Positions 1 through 11,617 of a stretch of DNA of 64,000 nt are shown piece by piece. The position numbers and the translations under genes were made by a program. The stretch comes from Combretum micranthum (lineage: Eukaryota > Streptophyta > Magnoliopsida > Myrtales > Combretaceae). Position 1 is the first letter of the stretch; every line of letters begins with the position of its first letter. Location of the stretch: NCBI GenBank assembly GCA_024138025.1, contig JAMXBD010000114.1, forward strand, positions 1,550,001-1,614,000, given 5' to 3'. Under the pieces are notes generated by a model. It searched no databases. It saw only the letters and a program-made list of their open reading frames with translations, and was not told the DNA's origin.

Positions 1-379
1 TCCTCTTCCATTTAGCCCAAAATTTTTGCCATTCCACTAAAAATCCCACAATCACAAAGTAAGGTTTTTGATATTCCTCTTTTGATTTTAGGCCTTTAAA
101 ATCGTTATTTTAGTATAGTAATGTTACATCTGTGTTTATTGTTATAATTAAGGGTTTATTGTAGTTTTTTTTTTTTTTGTAAATGTAGTACCTATTGTAT
201 ATTATCCATGTGAAGTGTTTGTTGTAAAACACTAAGTTAAAATGTTTGAGATTTTTCTAATGGGTGTGTCAAATTGTTAGTTTACTCCTATTGATATTGT
301 ATGACCTTTGTGATATTATACATGGTTATGAATTTTTAGTTTAATTCTATTGAAAGTGGCGAATTAGATAGTAGAAAGA

Positions 380-1290
380 TTGTTGATTGGGCTTGCTGAT
401 GTGAAGTTCTTAGTTGGTAGGGAATTGATGAAAATGGGGAAGATTAGAATTGTATTGTTTGCTTATGGGAATATTATTGAAGGGAATGATGGGGTAAGAT
501 ATGATAGTGACCTTGTAATAGTCTTCAGTGTTTCGAGCAACACAAGCAACGAACAACTCTTGGCAATTATTTGCAAATAATTGAATGTAAGCCAAACGGC
601 GAACCATGTTGAGTTGCTTTATAGGCTAGTAATTGACAAAGATGTTGTATTTTACTGTGATCTTAAGGTGCTTGAAATGTTTGCATCTACTAGAGGCGTG
701 GTGCACTACCGGTGTTTGTTGAAATATATGAGAATGCAATGGGAACAAGGATGATATTCAAATTGCATTGGAGAACAATATAGGAATAGATGTAGTTTTT
801 AGTGACCTCTTAACGAATCAAGTAACCGAATCATAGATTTTCCTAACAAATATACCAATAGGTTGCGATTGGGCACATATAGCAAACGGGGCAGGAGAGG
901 AGCCTATAGGAGCGGCCGGCTTGTACTAGGTATGAGCACTCACCCAATGTTTAGACATATGACGCAGGCTTGTCACAGCCATACTCCACATACTGTGGAT
1001 ATGAGATGCCACCTATAATTGAGATCTTCTAGTCACCACAGCATACTCTACTGGCTCTACAATGAGGAAGGCCTTCATTACTCCTCTTGATGACATTGTT
1101 ATGGGTCTTACCTAGGTTAGACCAACTCGAGCCCCTATGCATTGGAGTCCTCACTTAGGTTCATTTGGAGAGGATTGGGATGGCACATAGATCACCCAGA
1201 TGCATAGCTAGCCCATCCACAACAACAGTTGTAGAGACAGGAGAGGAAGAGGAGTAAGCGGCATCGGTGGTAGATTGTATGATTTGTAAC
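380..1290 (+). pseudogene. possible Mutator-like transposase N-terminal remnant
   Basis: A short open frame at 380-580 continues past a stop to about 690. It has the layout of the N-terminal, PB1-like part of plant Mutator-like transposases: a KIRIVLFAYG start, an alternating strand pattern, a long gap, then a DKDVVFYCDL segment like the 'DDDVxFFIDL' block of those proteins. Downstream to 1290 the frames are broken, and no DDE or SWIM domain can be read. A Ser/Arg/Lys-rich end near 1240-1270 could be the old C-terminus. The match is by eye only, so this may be another decayed transposon or a chance frame. Confidence 0.3.
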
Positions 1291-2859
1291 ATTTTCATTT
1301 ATTGTAAAGAAAATGATTATGGAAAAAAGATATTGTAGTATTTATTTATTGTTTTAATCAATGCATTTTTGGAATTATTACTAGTGGAAACGAGACTGTT
1401 TTTTCCATTTTCTTGTGAAGTGTGGGGATGCATATAGGTTTGAGTAGTGGATTAAGGTGCATGTGTGTGGATTGGCAATGTGATTGTAAATTTGTGCAGA
1501 TTTAGGAAAGGGAATGAGTAGATTGAAAACAAAATGGTGAGTCTAGTTCATGATTTGTGCCGTTTTTGTGTTGAGGATATTCTATTGGACATAGTAAATA
1601 TGTCAAAATGACTTGAAGAAGATAAAACAAACAGGCATGCTACCGTACGGGGCTAATGCCCATTATATTAAGTTAGGTCATCTATTGTATTCTGTTTATA
1701 TTGACACCATTTAATATTGCTAATACAATCGTTCACTAAAGCTTTTAAAAGTACATTAACAGAGCCGATACAAGAATTTATGGTTATTGAAAAATAAACA
1801 TGTTATGTTTATTTGTTACACTTAGTCACATTCCATAGTAGCACTTCTCAAAAAGATTCTGTACATTAACAGCTGGTATTCCCTTGGGCCAAAAAAAAAA
1901 AAACAGCTGGTATTCCCGCTGCCTATTTTCTGCAATTCCAGTTTTATATACCATTCTTCCTTTTTTTAGCTCTAGAACCTTTGAGTAATATTCAAAGTCT
2001 TTCTTTTGGCCGATGAATAATATTCAAAGTTTTGTCAACATATCAAAAGTCCTACGTGTTATTTTTTTCAATTTTTTTTTTGCCTTATTAAGTTGAAAGA
2101 TGTTATTCGGAAAATAAAATCTATCATAAATATACTTTTATTCTTTTTTTCTCTCTTCTTTTCTTTCTTTATTTAAAAAAAAAAAAAACTAAATTGTAAA
2201 AGAAAAGGAAAGGAAAAACAATAAATAAATAAATAAATAGGAACAATTTATAACAATTAACAGAGTTTATATAACTGGAAAGAGAAAATGAGATTGCATA
2301 ATTTGTTGTCAATGGTAGCAGTGTAATATCGTGTTCGACTATAAATGAGAAAACGAGCTGAGAGTTTGTCTAATATGTATAATAAATGGGGATGAAGATA
2401 ACATGTCTAAATAAAGTGCTATTTTGAAAAAAAAAAAAATGAAGCTTTTTCCTGAAAATTGAAATTTTAATTCTAGAACTACATGGATGTCTATTTCATA
2501 AATATTTAGGTAAATATCGAATTTAATTTTGAAATAATTCAATTTGATATTTAAACTTTCATCTACAGTCTATTCGGATGGTTTATTTTTCATTTGTATT
2601 TATCTGTATCTAATTTGCATCTATATTTGATTCGTATAGTTATTTATAATTAATAATGTTTGTTTTTCATTTGTATATGTTTTTGATAAATAGTTTAATT
2701 GAAATACACACGAAACAGATATCAAGCCAATGAACCAAATGCACCCAAAGAGAGAGAGAGAGAGAGAGAGAATAAATACTATTTTGATTGGTAGGAATCT
2801 ACTTATGGGGAGCTTCTACAACCTATCGATGGAATTGCCTAGTTAACCATCTAACCTTT
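1291..2859. other. noncoding AT-rich stretch
   Basis: No gene is seen. The stretch holds poly-A/T runs, a 15-base direct repeat (ACAGCTGGTATTCCC) at about 1870 and 1905 separated by an A run, and a (GA)n run near 2752-2770. The open frame at 2339-2542 (-) is low in complexity and has no recognisable content. Confidence 0.6.
2752..2770. repeat. (GA)n microsatellite
   Basis: About nine to ten GA dinucleotides in a row, directly visible. Confidence 0.9.
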
Positions 2860-4512
2860 TGTTAGTTTCTCTTAAATAATGATTTTTGATAATAACAAAA
2901 AGGATTAAGTATTTACTAACAAATTTATTGAAGTGTGCAGTTGTTAAATTTGATAAAAGTTGATTTATGAAAATGTGTTCAAAAGAGACTCAATTAAAAA
3001 CATATATAAGAAAGTTTAGAAAGTTTTTTCAAGAAGAAATCGACAGTCAGAAGGTTACTTAGAAGGTATTCTGCTGGTTTACAAGATTCTTAAAACAGTC
3101 AGAAGATACATCAAAGACTACACCTGCAAACTTGTAAAAAGCTGCAAAATACAAACAACAAGTTCTAGATATGATTTTTCTTGATGGATTCGTTATTTTG
3201 AAGAACCAGCTCCAAAGTTGAGTGTATTTGGGTAATATATTCAATTATGTTGCACTAAGTTGGTTCAAATATCCATGAGGATTCAAGTTTATTTTTAGGA
3301 AATTAATGTTTTTCACAGTAAGAAAAATCACGTGATCTACAAGAAAGATTTCTCTACAGGTTATTCAAGTTTTAATTTGGAAATATAGAAGATACGATCC
3401 AGCTATGCAAGGAATTTTTCTGATGAATATTTTGTCCATAGAAAGAATTCAAAATTATAGAAGATACGATTCTTTTTCATGTGAACAGTACCAGGAGTTA
3501 CAATTCGTCAACAACATCTCAAATCAAATTAAAAAATTCAAGATTATGATTATCATATCAGCTATTGGGTACTCAACCTTATCCATTAAAGCAAAACACG
3601 AGATAATAACAACAAGATAACAACTCATTCAAATTTTGCAGTTGAAGAAGACTAAACAAGCTGATCCTATTCTAAAATCACGCACAATATCAGGAACCAA
3701 GTTTATCCACTTCAAGTCCTAGCTGTTGGAAGTAACAAGGATAAGTATACACGCCCAAAAATAGAGAAGAGAACTACTGCAACGTGAAAAGAAAAGAGGA
3801 AACAAAGAATACAAATTTCCTTCTTCATTTATGCAAATTACTATTATTTTATTTTGTTCTTATTTGTTCGAAATTTAGAGGATCCACAATCTATTTCCTC
3901 TGATCTAGATTTATTCACCTTATGTAAGATTGAGAGTCACAAGTAGGCTCAGTAGATTGATTGTTAGCTTGAGGAAAGCTTGGAGAATTAAGCTAAGTAC
4001 ATTATAGCTGAGTGCTTTGGTAAAGACAATTAACTTGATTGATTCTTGGATATAGTATAACATACCGGTGTGGAATATCGGGTCCCTGGCTTAGTACTGG
4101 AAGAGAGGACTGTCGCTCAAGGCAGAACCTCTATAAATTGATTTTGCACTCTCTACTTACTTATCTCTCTTTATTTCGTGCATAATTAATTGTTTTTCTT
4201 AGCTATGTTATATGCTCAGAAAGTAAATCAGAGAGTAACTGGAATGTCTTTTCTTAAGCAGAGAGTTAATCAGAGAGTAAAACTAGAAGTTTAACTTTGA
4301 ACTTGTTATTTGATCATTTGAGGATTTGAGTGAACTTATTTGATCTGAATTTTGTTCAAAGATATTTATTAAGTTTATTGTTTTAAAGAAAGTTTTAAAG
4401 CCATTAAACTTGATTAACTAAGTGGTGTGAATTTGTTTAAGTTTTGAAAAAGCAAAAAGTTTATTAAATAACCAATTCACCTCCCCTCTTGGTTATTCTT
4501 TTAGGACCAACA
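2860..4512 (+). mobile_element. solo LTR, Sirevirus/copia-like
   Basis: The block starts TGTTAG, followed by a 'TTTTTGATAATAACAAA' stretch. It ends in a tract with CAATTCACC, then CTCTTGGTTATTC, then AGGACCAACA. Both ends have the form of plant SIRE-type copia LTRs. The ends are TG...CA, the length is 1653 bp, and the flanks are CCTTT (2855-2859) and CCATT (4513-4517), a 4/5 match for a 5-bp target duplication. No primer site or coding region follows, so it looks like a solo LTR left by recombination. The family assignment comes from memory of LTR ends, not from an alignment. Confidence 0.7.
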
Positions 4513-5194
4513 CCATTAAAATAAATATAGTAATTATAATATTAATTATTTTAGTGGTTCAATCATGATTGAGTATAGTATGAGCCGTTATATATTTGAC
4601 GGGACTTGTCAAAATTAATGATGGGACCATAGAATTTGCGCTATGTTAAATGCTTATCAAGGTGCAATGGGCAGTCTATGCATCAGGGTGAAGAAGAGGG
4701 TAGTAGAATAAATGCTGATATGGCGTGGGCGAAAAAATCAATCAAACCAATTGAACCGAAATTAGAAAGTTTGAAAAATATGGTTGACCAGTTCACTGGT
4801 TTCCGTTTAGGATCATGGTTTTTAATTTTTTTTTTTCAGTTTTCGTTTTGGTTTCAGTTTGTAACCACAAGAAACCAACAGTTAATGATTAACCAATCTA
4901 ATAATTATATATAATAAATTTTTAAAAAATATATAAATATATGAAGTAGAAAACTCTAATCCCTTTTTCTCTCTTTATTTCCCATATCCCATCTACTTCC
5001 GTCACTCTCTCTCGTCTGGAATCCATAGCGAATTCTCATTCTCAATTCTCAACCCTACTCCTCTACCATCCAACTCCTTCAAGCTCGATAAGGACAAGCT
5101 AACATCACCGCAACATTACCTCAGTTGTAAAGCTAAGGTAACTACAAGATATAAACCTTCCTTAGTTATATTATTACAGTAATCGACGCGATAG
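4513..5194. other. noncoding; possible old hAT-like debris
   Basis: No gene. An open frame at 4636-4914 has no domain. Its DNA at 4740-4905 is rich in ACCGAAA/TTTTCGTTTTGG/GGTTTC words, typical of decayed nonautonomous hAT ends. From 4960 a pyrimidine-rich tract (TTTCTCTCTTTATTTCCC and the sequence after it) leads up to the long solo LTR. Confidence 0.4.
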
Positions 5195-5287
5195 ACTATT
5201 GTAATACCTTATATTTAACAACACTTACAACCTGCCATGTGTCTCTATAGGATAAGAACACGCAAAGGCTTGGATTCCTGCTATAAA

Positions 5288-5743
5288 TGATATAGATGAG
5301 ATAGCTGACGCGTTTATGAGCAAAAAGTGGTCAAGAAGCAACCTCGGAGGCACAAGAATGAAGGCTGCTAGCTTTAAAAGGCTGGCTTGGATGGGAACCA
5401 ACAAAGTCAGATATAAGCCGCCGGCTTAGGGAGATAGGAAGCTGGCCCAAGTGTCAGCCTACTTTAGGCCGCCCGACGTTTCGGCTTTTAAGCTGCTAGC
5501 TTTTACTCCAACCTTTGTTTATTCGAGCTATTTTCTTTATTGTCGTTTTTAGGACTTTGTTATGCATATAAATAGTCTAGAAACCCTAGCTTATGTTTCT
5601 TAGAACATTTTTATCAATTTGAAATCCAAGTTTAGAGAATTCTCTCTGAAATTGCAATTGTCTTACAATTGTGTGAATTAAGCTCAATTTTGAGATTCAC
5701 TTGTCGAGTGTTTTCGTTCTATCTATGCTATCTTGCTGCATCA
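5288..5743 (+). repeat. 5' LTR of the gypsy element
   Basis: This 456-bp LTR matches 7876-8308. It carries about 20 extra bases near its start (after GAGCAAAAAG) and some substitutions, so the pair is not recent. It ends in CTGCATCA, just before the primer-binding site. Confidence 0.9.
5567..5575 (+). promoter_or_regulatory. TATA box of the gypsy 5' LTR
   Basis: TATAAATAG within ATGCATATAAATAGTC. The same word recurs in the 3' LTR (8132-8140), in the related solo LTR (34865-34873) and in the long chromovirus LTRs, which supports a promoter role. Confidence 0.6.
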
Positions 5744-5746
5744 GAT

Positions 5747-5758
5747 TGGTATCAGAGC
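5747..5758 (+). promoter_or_regulatory. primer-binding site, initiator Met tRNA
   Basis: TGGTATCAGAGC lies three bases after the 5' LTR. It is the usual plant retrotransposon site complementary to the 3' end of initiator methionine tRNA. Confidence 0.9.
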
Positions 5759-5776
5759 AAGGTGAGATCCTGCAAG

Positions 5777-7040
5777 ATGTCTTCTAGCAATGATGTTGAC
5801 AGTGGTCGCACTCATGACGACGTTATGATGGGGAGTCCAAGGGCTAAAAGTCGGTTCAAGGATTTGTGGTAGATGCATGGATTAGAGATTACGATGAGTA
5901 CCAATAGTTGTCGAGACTTTGATCGAGAGGTTTGACGCCATGGGGGTTGATGCTAATAGAGGTAGGATCGATGGTGGGAGACAGCCTAGGGCAAGAGAAG
6001 ATTACGATAATCCAATTGATCCACCCATCCATGCAGATAAGAGGGCACAAATCTTGATGATGATTTAGAGGAAGAGGAATTGGTGTATGGGAGAAGACAA
6101 CCACCTATGAAGGGTGGTTATGGTGGAGGTAGGAACTGAAGAGGCTATCAGGATTACAATGGTGATGATCAATCGGATGGTGGAGACTTTCACCTAAAGG
6201 TAGATATCCTTTACTTTAATGGTACATCCAATATTGAAGAGTTTTTTGATTGGTTGGTGAAGTTGGAGGATTCTTTGATTATAAGGATTTTCCGGAGGAG
6301 TGAAAGTGTAAATACGGTGGCTTGTAGGTTAAAGGGTAATGCTTCTGCCTGGTGGGAGCGAGTGTAGAGTAGGCGGTTGAGGGAAGGAAGACAACCTATG
6401 CGAATGTGGATCCGTATGAAACAATTGATGAAGAGAGATTCTTCCTCCTGATTATGAGCAGATACTATTCCAGCAGTATCAAAGATGTCACCAAGGGATA
6501 TGAACCGTCCATGATTATACTCTAAGTTTATGAGATTGGTGGAGTGCAATGATCTGAGAGAGAGTGAAAGGCAGCAAGTGGCTAGGTATGTTGATGGCCT
6601 AAAGTTGCAAATCAGAGATAAAATTAGGGTAACGATGTTGAGGAGTATGTATGAGGCCAAGAATATGGCATTAAGGGCTGAACTCATGTTGAATGATAAG
6701 AACACCAGCTTTGATGGTGGTAGTAGGAGATTCAGAAATGATTATTCAGGTCAATCTGTGGTTGAAAGATAACAGTATTGAGGAGAAACAATGCATGAGT
6801 AGTAATAAAAAAGACGACGAAGCTACTAGTAAAAAGCTCGTTGAGGTTAAAGACACTCCCAAGCAAAATAATCCCTATGCTAAGCCAATTTTAAGTAAGT
6901 GTTATAGATGCAATCAGCCGGGTCACTGGTCAAATGAATGCCCTAATAGGAAAGGTGCCAACATAGTTGAGAGGGATGAGAAGATATGTGAACCTAATGG
7001 TGATGATGAGTGCTATGATGAAGATAGAGAGGTTGAGTAA
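5777..7040 (+). pseudogene. gypsy gag with CCHC zinc knuckle, broken
   Basis: Capsid protein of the gypsy element. The likely start is the ATG at 5777 (MSSSNDVDSG). The retrotransposon gag domain can be followed in pieces: YFNGTSNIEEFFDWLVK (about 6210), RLKGNASAWWERV (about 6330), then FMRLVECNDLRESERQQVA and the following helix at 6525-6700. A CCHC knuckle, CYRCNQPGHWSNEC, follows at 6900-6941 with all four metal ligands in place. Stops and frameshifts near 5870, 6360, 6450 and 6770 prevent a full protein. No function remains likely apart from possible RNA packaging signals. Confidence 0.85.
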
Positions 7041-7099
7041 ACTTATGTGATCAGGAAACTGATGTTAGCATCTCAGGAGGAGGACAACACTCATTGATT

Positions 7100-7660
7100 C
7101 CAGTTGTTTCGTACTAGGTGTACAATAGATGGGAAGGTGTTTAACCTAGTTGTTGATGGAGGCAGCTATAACAACATTATTGATGGGGAAGTTATGAAGG
7201 TTTACCAGTGGAAAAACACCCTAATCCATATACTATAGGGTGGATCAAAGTAGCTGAAAGGATTAATGTGAAGGAGAGGTGTAAAGTACCATTCTCGATA
7301 GGTAAATATGAAGATGATGCCTATTGTGATATAGTGGATATGGAGGCGTGTCATTTGTTGTTGGGAAGGTCTTGGCAGTATGATATGGATGCCCAGTATT
7401 CGGGAAGGGAGAATGTGTACAGGTTAGAAAAAGGTGGTATGAAGTACACTTTGCTGCCCCTGAAGGTAGTAAAATGTACTAAAGCAGTCAAATCAGATGG
7501 GCACTCTTTTCTGACTAACATCCATTTAGCAAGAGAGATGAAGGAGCCTCGAGTTATGCATTCACTCATGTTAAGACAAATCATGGCAATAGAAGAGGAG
7601 AATAGTGAAGATATGCTGGGAGTAAAGAAAGAAGTATTGAAGGAGTTGGTTTTACACTGA
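7100..7660 (+). pseudogene. gypsy protease-like region
   Basis: Follows gag in the pol order. A VVDGGSYNNII segment (about 7150-7185) sits where the aspartic protease D-[ST]-G-[AS] site should be; here the second position is Gly (DGGS), so the site is altered. After a frameshift, the frame 7208-7660 carries the 'MEACHLLLGRSWQYD' block typical of the end of plant gypsy proteases (LLLGRPWQ-like). The reverse transcriptase that should follow is absent. Confidence 0.75.
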
Positions 7661-7779
7661 GATTGCAATATTCAGAAGCATTTGAATGGTTAGACTCGAC
7701 TTGGCAAAGATGGGTGTGGACAATGGATTTGGTTCTTGTAGGAGTTTCTTATCAAGCGGAAGCACAAGCCAAGAATGCA

Positions 7780-7939
7780 GAACAAGATGGTTAATACATT
7801 CCCATTCTGTCCAGATGACTTATCTTTATATCTAGATGAGAACTCGGGGTTAAGTTCTTTACAAGTGAGAGAGAATGATGTAGATGAGATAGCCGATGCG
7901 TTTATGAGCAAAGAAGCGACCCCGAAGGCACAAGAATGA
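7780..7939 (+). pseudogene. end of gypsy pol, running into the 3' LTR
   Basis: A frame with PDDLSLYLDENSGLSSLQ resembles the last residues of plant gypsy integrase/pol (an 'ADLSPYLDD...' tail). It continues without a stop through the polypurine tract and across the LTR border at 7876 (DVDEIADAFMSKE), ending at TGA 7937-7939. So the native pol stop lay about 60 bases inside the LTR. It is joined to the protease region by the large deletion. Confidence 0.65.
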
Positions 7940-8308
7940 AGGCCATCGGCCTTAAAAAGCCGACCTTGATGGGAACCAACAAAGCCGGATATAAGCCACC
8001 GGCTTAGGGAGATAGGCCACCGGCCTATTTTAGGTAGCCTGCGTTTCACCTTTTAAGCTTCCAGCTTTAATTCTAACCTTTATTTATTTGAGTTATTTTA
8101 ATTATTGTCGTTTTTAGGACTTTGTTATGCATATAAATAGTCTAGAAACCTTAGCTTATGTTTCTTAGAACATTTTTATCAATTTGAAATCTAGGTTTAG
8201 AGAATTCTCTCTGAAATAGCAATTGTCTTACAATTGTGTGAATTAAGCTCACTTTTGAGATTCACTCGTCGAGGGTTCTCTTTCTATCCACGCTATCTCA
8301 CTGCATCA
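7876..8308 (+). repeat. 3' LTR of the gypsy element
   Basis: A 433-bp copy of 5288-5743. It is preceded by a purine run (GTGAGAGAGAA), the likely polypurine tract, and followed by the ATAAA duplication. Confidence 0.9.
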
Positions 8309-10389
8309 ATAAACCACAATTAAATAATTATAACTCCAATTCATACTCTCAAGGATGGTTCACATTTACAATTAAAGTACTCTCTTCTTATCATAGAAGC
8401 AACATCAACCCCACATACAAACTATCACATGCTAGGTGACTCCTATAGATCAATAAGTTTACTAAAAACTAACATTATAATCTTCATCCTTAACTAAAAA
8501 AAACTAATACGCAAGTAGTAATAATACACATCTCATTTATTAGGAATTTCTACTTCCAAAAACCATCTAGGAATTCACACCTAGCAAGGTAATCTTCGAA
8601 ACTATCGTCCTTCCCATGGTCCATAACGATAATGTAACTGGAAAAGCTAAACTCCACTAGGACAACACTTGTACTTGAAAGAGAAAAGAGTGAGCCGAAG
8701 CCCAGTAAGATATACCAACAAACATATACACACGACCAAGCATACAAACATTCATAGTTAGATCTAATTCTAATGCAATAACCAGCATTTTATTATCTTC
8801 ATTTCAAGCCAAACAAGAAACATAATGATAACTCAATATCCCGCCACACACACATATAATAATACATACATATACATGATGTTGGGTACTTCCTAACATC
8901 CCAAGTCCACACATGAATATTGGGTACTCCCTAAAATTCCAGAAATCGAAACACTTAGATCTACAGATATTATTTCCATATGCAACTCTACCCTCGGATA
9001 ATGCCACATATGGATCATTAGGTTTTTGTGGTAATAGCATGGATACTCTCCACCTATGACCAGTAGCCATGCAACATCAAACATATGTTTATAGCCAGAT
9101 AATTAATTAGTCCTTTTCAATTTCTAACTTAATAGCCATAAGCAATAAACAAAGTATATACGTATCTGGAATGGAGATTCATCGTAACACTAGAATCTTC
9201 TGAACTTGAGATACAAAGTAAATAAAGCATTTAGTATCATCTACCTAGCTAATTCCTTCTATAGGTTACACTTCCTATAGTTTTTGCTTTTGCCCAAAAG
9301 TTATCGACACTTACATACATCTTTAATTTTGGGATAAGGATTTAAATTTGAAATAAAAAGAAAATAGGTAATTAATTTATAAATGTTTAATTCCAAAGTT
9401 TAAAGTGTTTTTAAACCTTTAATGATGAATTTAAACAAGTTTCAAAGGTTTTTAATGAAGAAAACACAAGTTGTCAAAAAGCTGTTTTATACATAAGTGG
9501 CAACACCAGCTGTGTTCTTACTCGTGTACTTTTACTTCTACACGAGTAAGCTCGTGTACTCGTTTGTGTGGGAAACAGAAGCATGATTTTCGAGACTTTG
9601 AGGCCACTATTTCAGCACAAATCTCAACATGACTCGTATATCCTCTTATGTACTCTCTTATGTGGGAAAGAAAATCTTCAAAACTTGAAAAACATGCGTT
9701 ATAAAGTCCTACACGAACCCGAACATGACTTGTGTACTCGTTCATATAGTAAACAAAACCTAAATGCTTGATTCCTTTATGAATTTTCACAAAGTCTCAA
9801 CCTATTCTCGTTTCCCAACATCAAAACATTACGAATAACTAAACCTAACTCTCTCATCCACATGCCTAACACCCTTCCAACAATTCTTGCAAACTAAAGA
9901 TTCAATTTTTATAGAAAACTTTATTAGCTTGTATCGAACTTAGTAGATTCTTTGTTATCCCTCCTTTAACAGTCTTCTATCTTTTTTTATTCTACGATTT
10001 CCCTCACTATCACCCTCACATTCATCGTTCTTCCTTTGGAAAATTGCTGCTAACCCTCGAAGCATTGTTTGTAGTGTTCCCTCATACGAATCATGAAAAA
10101 CAAAAGAAGAACGTAACAGAAGCAGTTACTTATAGAAGATTTCTGTCGAAGATATTCAAGATTTGATGAAGATTGATAGAAAGGAAGAGAATGACTTTTT
10201 GAAGCGTATGGAAGAAGAAAGGAGAGCAGTTGTATAATTTTTTATGTTCTTTCAACCATCATATCTTTTTAAAGATAGATAAAATTACTGATATACCCTT
10301 TTACTAACATTATTAATTACCCTCCTGCTATCCTCTATTTCATTCATTTATATATATATATATATATGTATTTTCTTGGGATATTTCAA

Positions 10390-10735
10390 CTATAGTGTTT
10401 GGTGGTGGAGGTTAGAAGATGATGGGCAGCATTAACGATGGTTGTTGGAGTGGTGTAGGTTTGTTTAGTGGTTGGATGTGGTGATCGGGGGTGACTATGT
10501 AGTGAAGAAGGTGGTGTTTGTTCGGTATAGTGTGGTGGAGGTTGCGGGATGATTGGCAGTATTAGTGATGGTTGTTGGAGTGACATAGTTTTTTTTTTTT
10601 TTTTTTAGGCTAGATGTGGTGGTTAGCCGGTTAGGTATGACTATGTAGTGAAGGAGGTGCCGAAGTGGTGTTTGATTGACTGAGGAGGAGGTTGTGAGAT
10701 GATGGGGTGGCGTTCGTGATGGTTTAGGATGAAAT
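10390..10735. repeat. G-rich imperfect minisatellite, about three units
   Basis: Three units start with GTGTTTG (about 10397, 10515, 10667) and share the words GGTGGAGGTT, GATGATGGGCAG or GATGATTGGCAG, and GATGGTTGTTGGAGTG. Spacing is about 118 and 153 bp; the longer one includes a run of about 18 T. The strong strand asymmetry (G on plus) creates proline/threonine-rich minus-strand frames (10386-10773), which I take to be artefacts of the repeat. Confidence 0.75.
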
Positions 10736-10739
10736 CTTA

Positions 10740-11617
10740 ATAATATCCTCATAGAATAACAATACATGCACAACTACTCAACATATGCAACTTTAATAGA
10801 TTGATTTGGTTCAACTCCAGTAGATTTGTTAACCAGAAGACTATCCTATTAATTTTTTTTTTTAAAGAATATAATAGAAATAAGATTTCATCCCATTAAA
10901 AGATTATTTTTTGTCCCTCTTTTTAGTATTATGTTATTATTGTGTTTTACTAGCAATTTGCATAGTTTCGATCATAGACCACTTGAATAATAGAACAATC
11001 AATGACAATAAGAAGAGGTTTTAATAGCATGTAACTTTAAGAAATAATATAATTTAATTTTTTATGGATCAAATGAAAATATGGTTAACGACAACTTTTA
11101 GTTAATAATTATGCTAAATGGTTAAAAATGAAAACCGAAAATATTAAAAAAAATGGTTAATCAATAAAGTAGAAATAATGGACCAGTTTAGATTTGCCAT
11201 TTAAAAAAACCAATAACAATGATTAAGTTCAAAAAAAGGGAGCATGACCCAGTTAACTGATTCACTCCCATTCCTAACAGCTGATTTCTCTGGTTTGGAA
11301 AGCAAAAGGAAAGGAGTATCAGTTGATGTGCAGTGAAAAAAAGACGTTTCTTTCTCAAAGCTATCTTTTAAGTAGTTGTGGATGTGTGTTAGTCTACTTA
11401 CTGTTAGATTTGAAAATAAAAACCATGATTGAAATTATACTCATGGAAAAATGACACACAACTTCCATTTTCACGGCCAAGTATAAAAATACCGGGTTTT
11501 TTCCTCCATATTTGATTGGTCTATTTAGAATAACATCAATAATTTTTCGTTAAGACTAATAATAGGTTAAAGTTTATACCCTTAAAATTAATATTATTTT
11601 ATATTATAAGTTTTAAA
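10740..11617. other. noncoding AT-rich stretch
   Basis: No gene. Words such as AAAACCGAAAA, GGACCAGTTT and GTTAACTGATTCACTCCCAT near 11130-11270 look like the end of an old nonautonomous hAT-type element. No partner end or target duplication could be fixed. Confidence 0.4.

Larger units (their letters stand above)
5288..8308 (+). mobile_element. Ty3/gypsy element with deleted pol, two LTRs
   Basis: A complete insertion of 3021 bp. Its LTRs start TGAT(A/G)TAGATGAG and end GCATCA, with the perfect duplication ATAAA at 5283-5287 and 8309-8313. The internal part is only 2.13 kb. It holds gag with a zinc knuckle, a protease-like region and the very end of pol, but no reverse transcriptase, RNase H or integrase core, so about 3 kb of pol has been lost. 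Frameshifts and stops also break gag. It sits inside the minus-strand solo LTR, so it is younger than that LTR. The gag type resembles plant chromoviruses; the exact clade is uncertain. Confidence 0.9.
5200..10388 (-). mobile_element. long solo LTR (minus), split by a nested gypsy element
   Basis: Read on the minus strand, the LTR starts TGAAATATCCCAAGAA (at 10388) and ends GGTATTACA (at 5200). It is flanked by the perfect 5-bp duplication ACTAT at 5195-5199 and 10389-10393. After removing the nested element (5288-8308) and one copy of its ATAAA target, the LTR is about 2.16 kb. It has the internal order of other long chromovirus LTRs here: a stretch with repeated CGTGTAC/CTCGTGTAC words (9510-9760) and a segment reading GGGCTTCGGCTCAC on the minus strand (around 8700). 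No internal region or second LTR is present, so it is a solo LTR. Small frames at 8550-8747, 8804-9084 and 9518-9790 are LTR sequence, not genes. Confidence 0.82.

Noticed and set aside
4636..4914. 92-residue frame
   Set aside because: No domain; overlaps hAT-like debris with T runs; composition is unlike a gene.
6211..6705. 164-residue minus-strand frame
   Set aside because: Antisense shadow of the gypsy gag core, which is clearly recognisable on the plus strand.
9500..9790. Gene with the repeated peptide HVRVR/HVE
   Set aside because: Lies inside the CGTGTAC-rich patch of the minus-strand solo LTR; the repeated words explain it.
10386..10773. Pro/Thr-rich proteins on the minus strand
   Set aside because: Created by the G-rich minisatellite; no start context or homology, and the two frames overlap.
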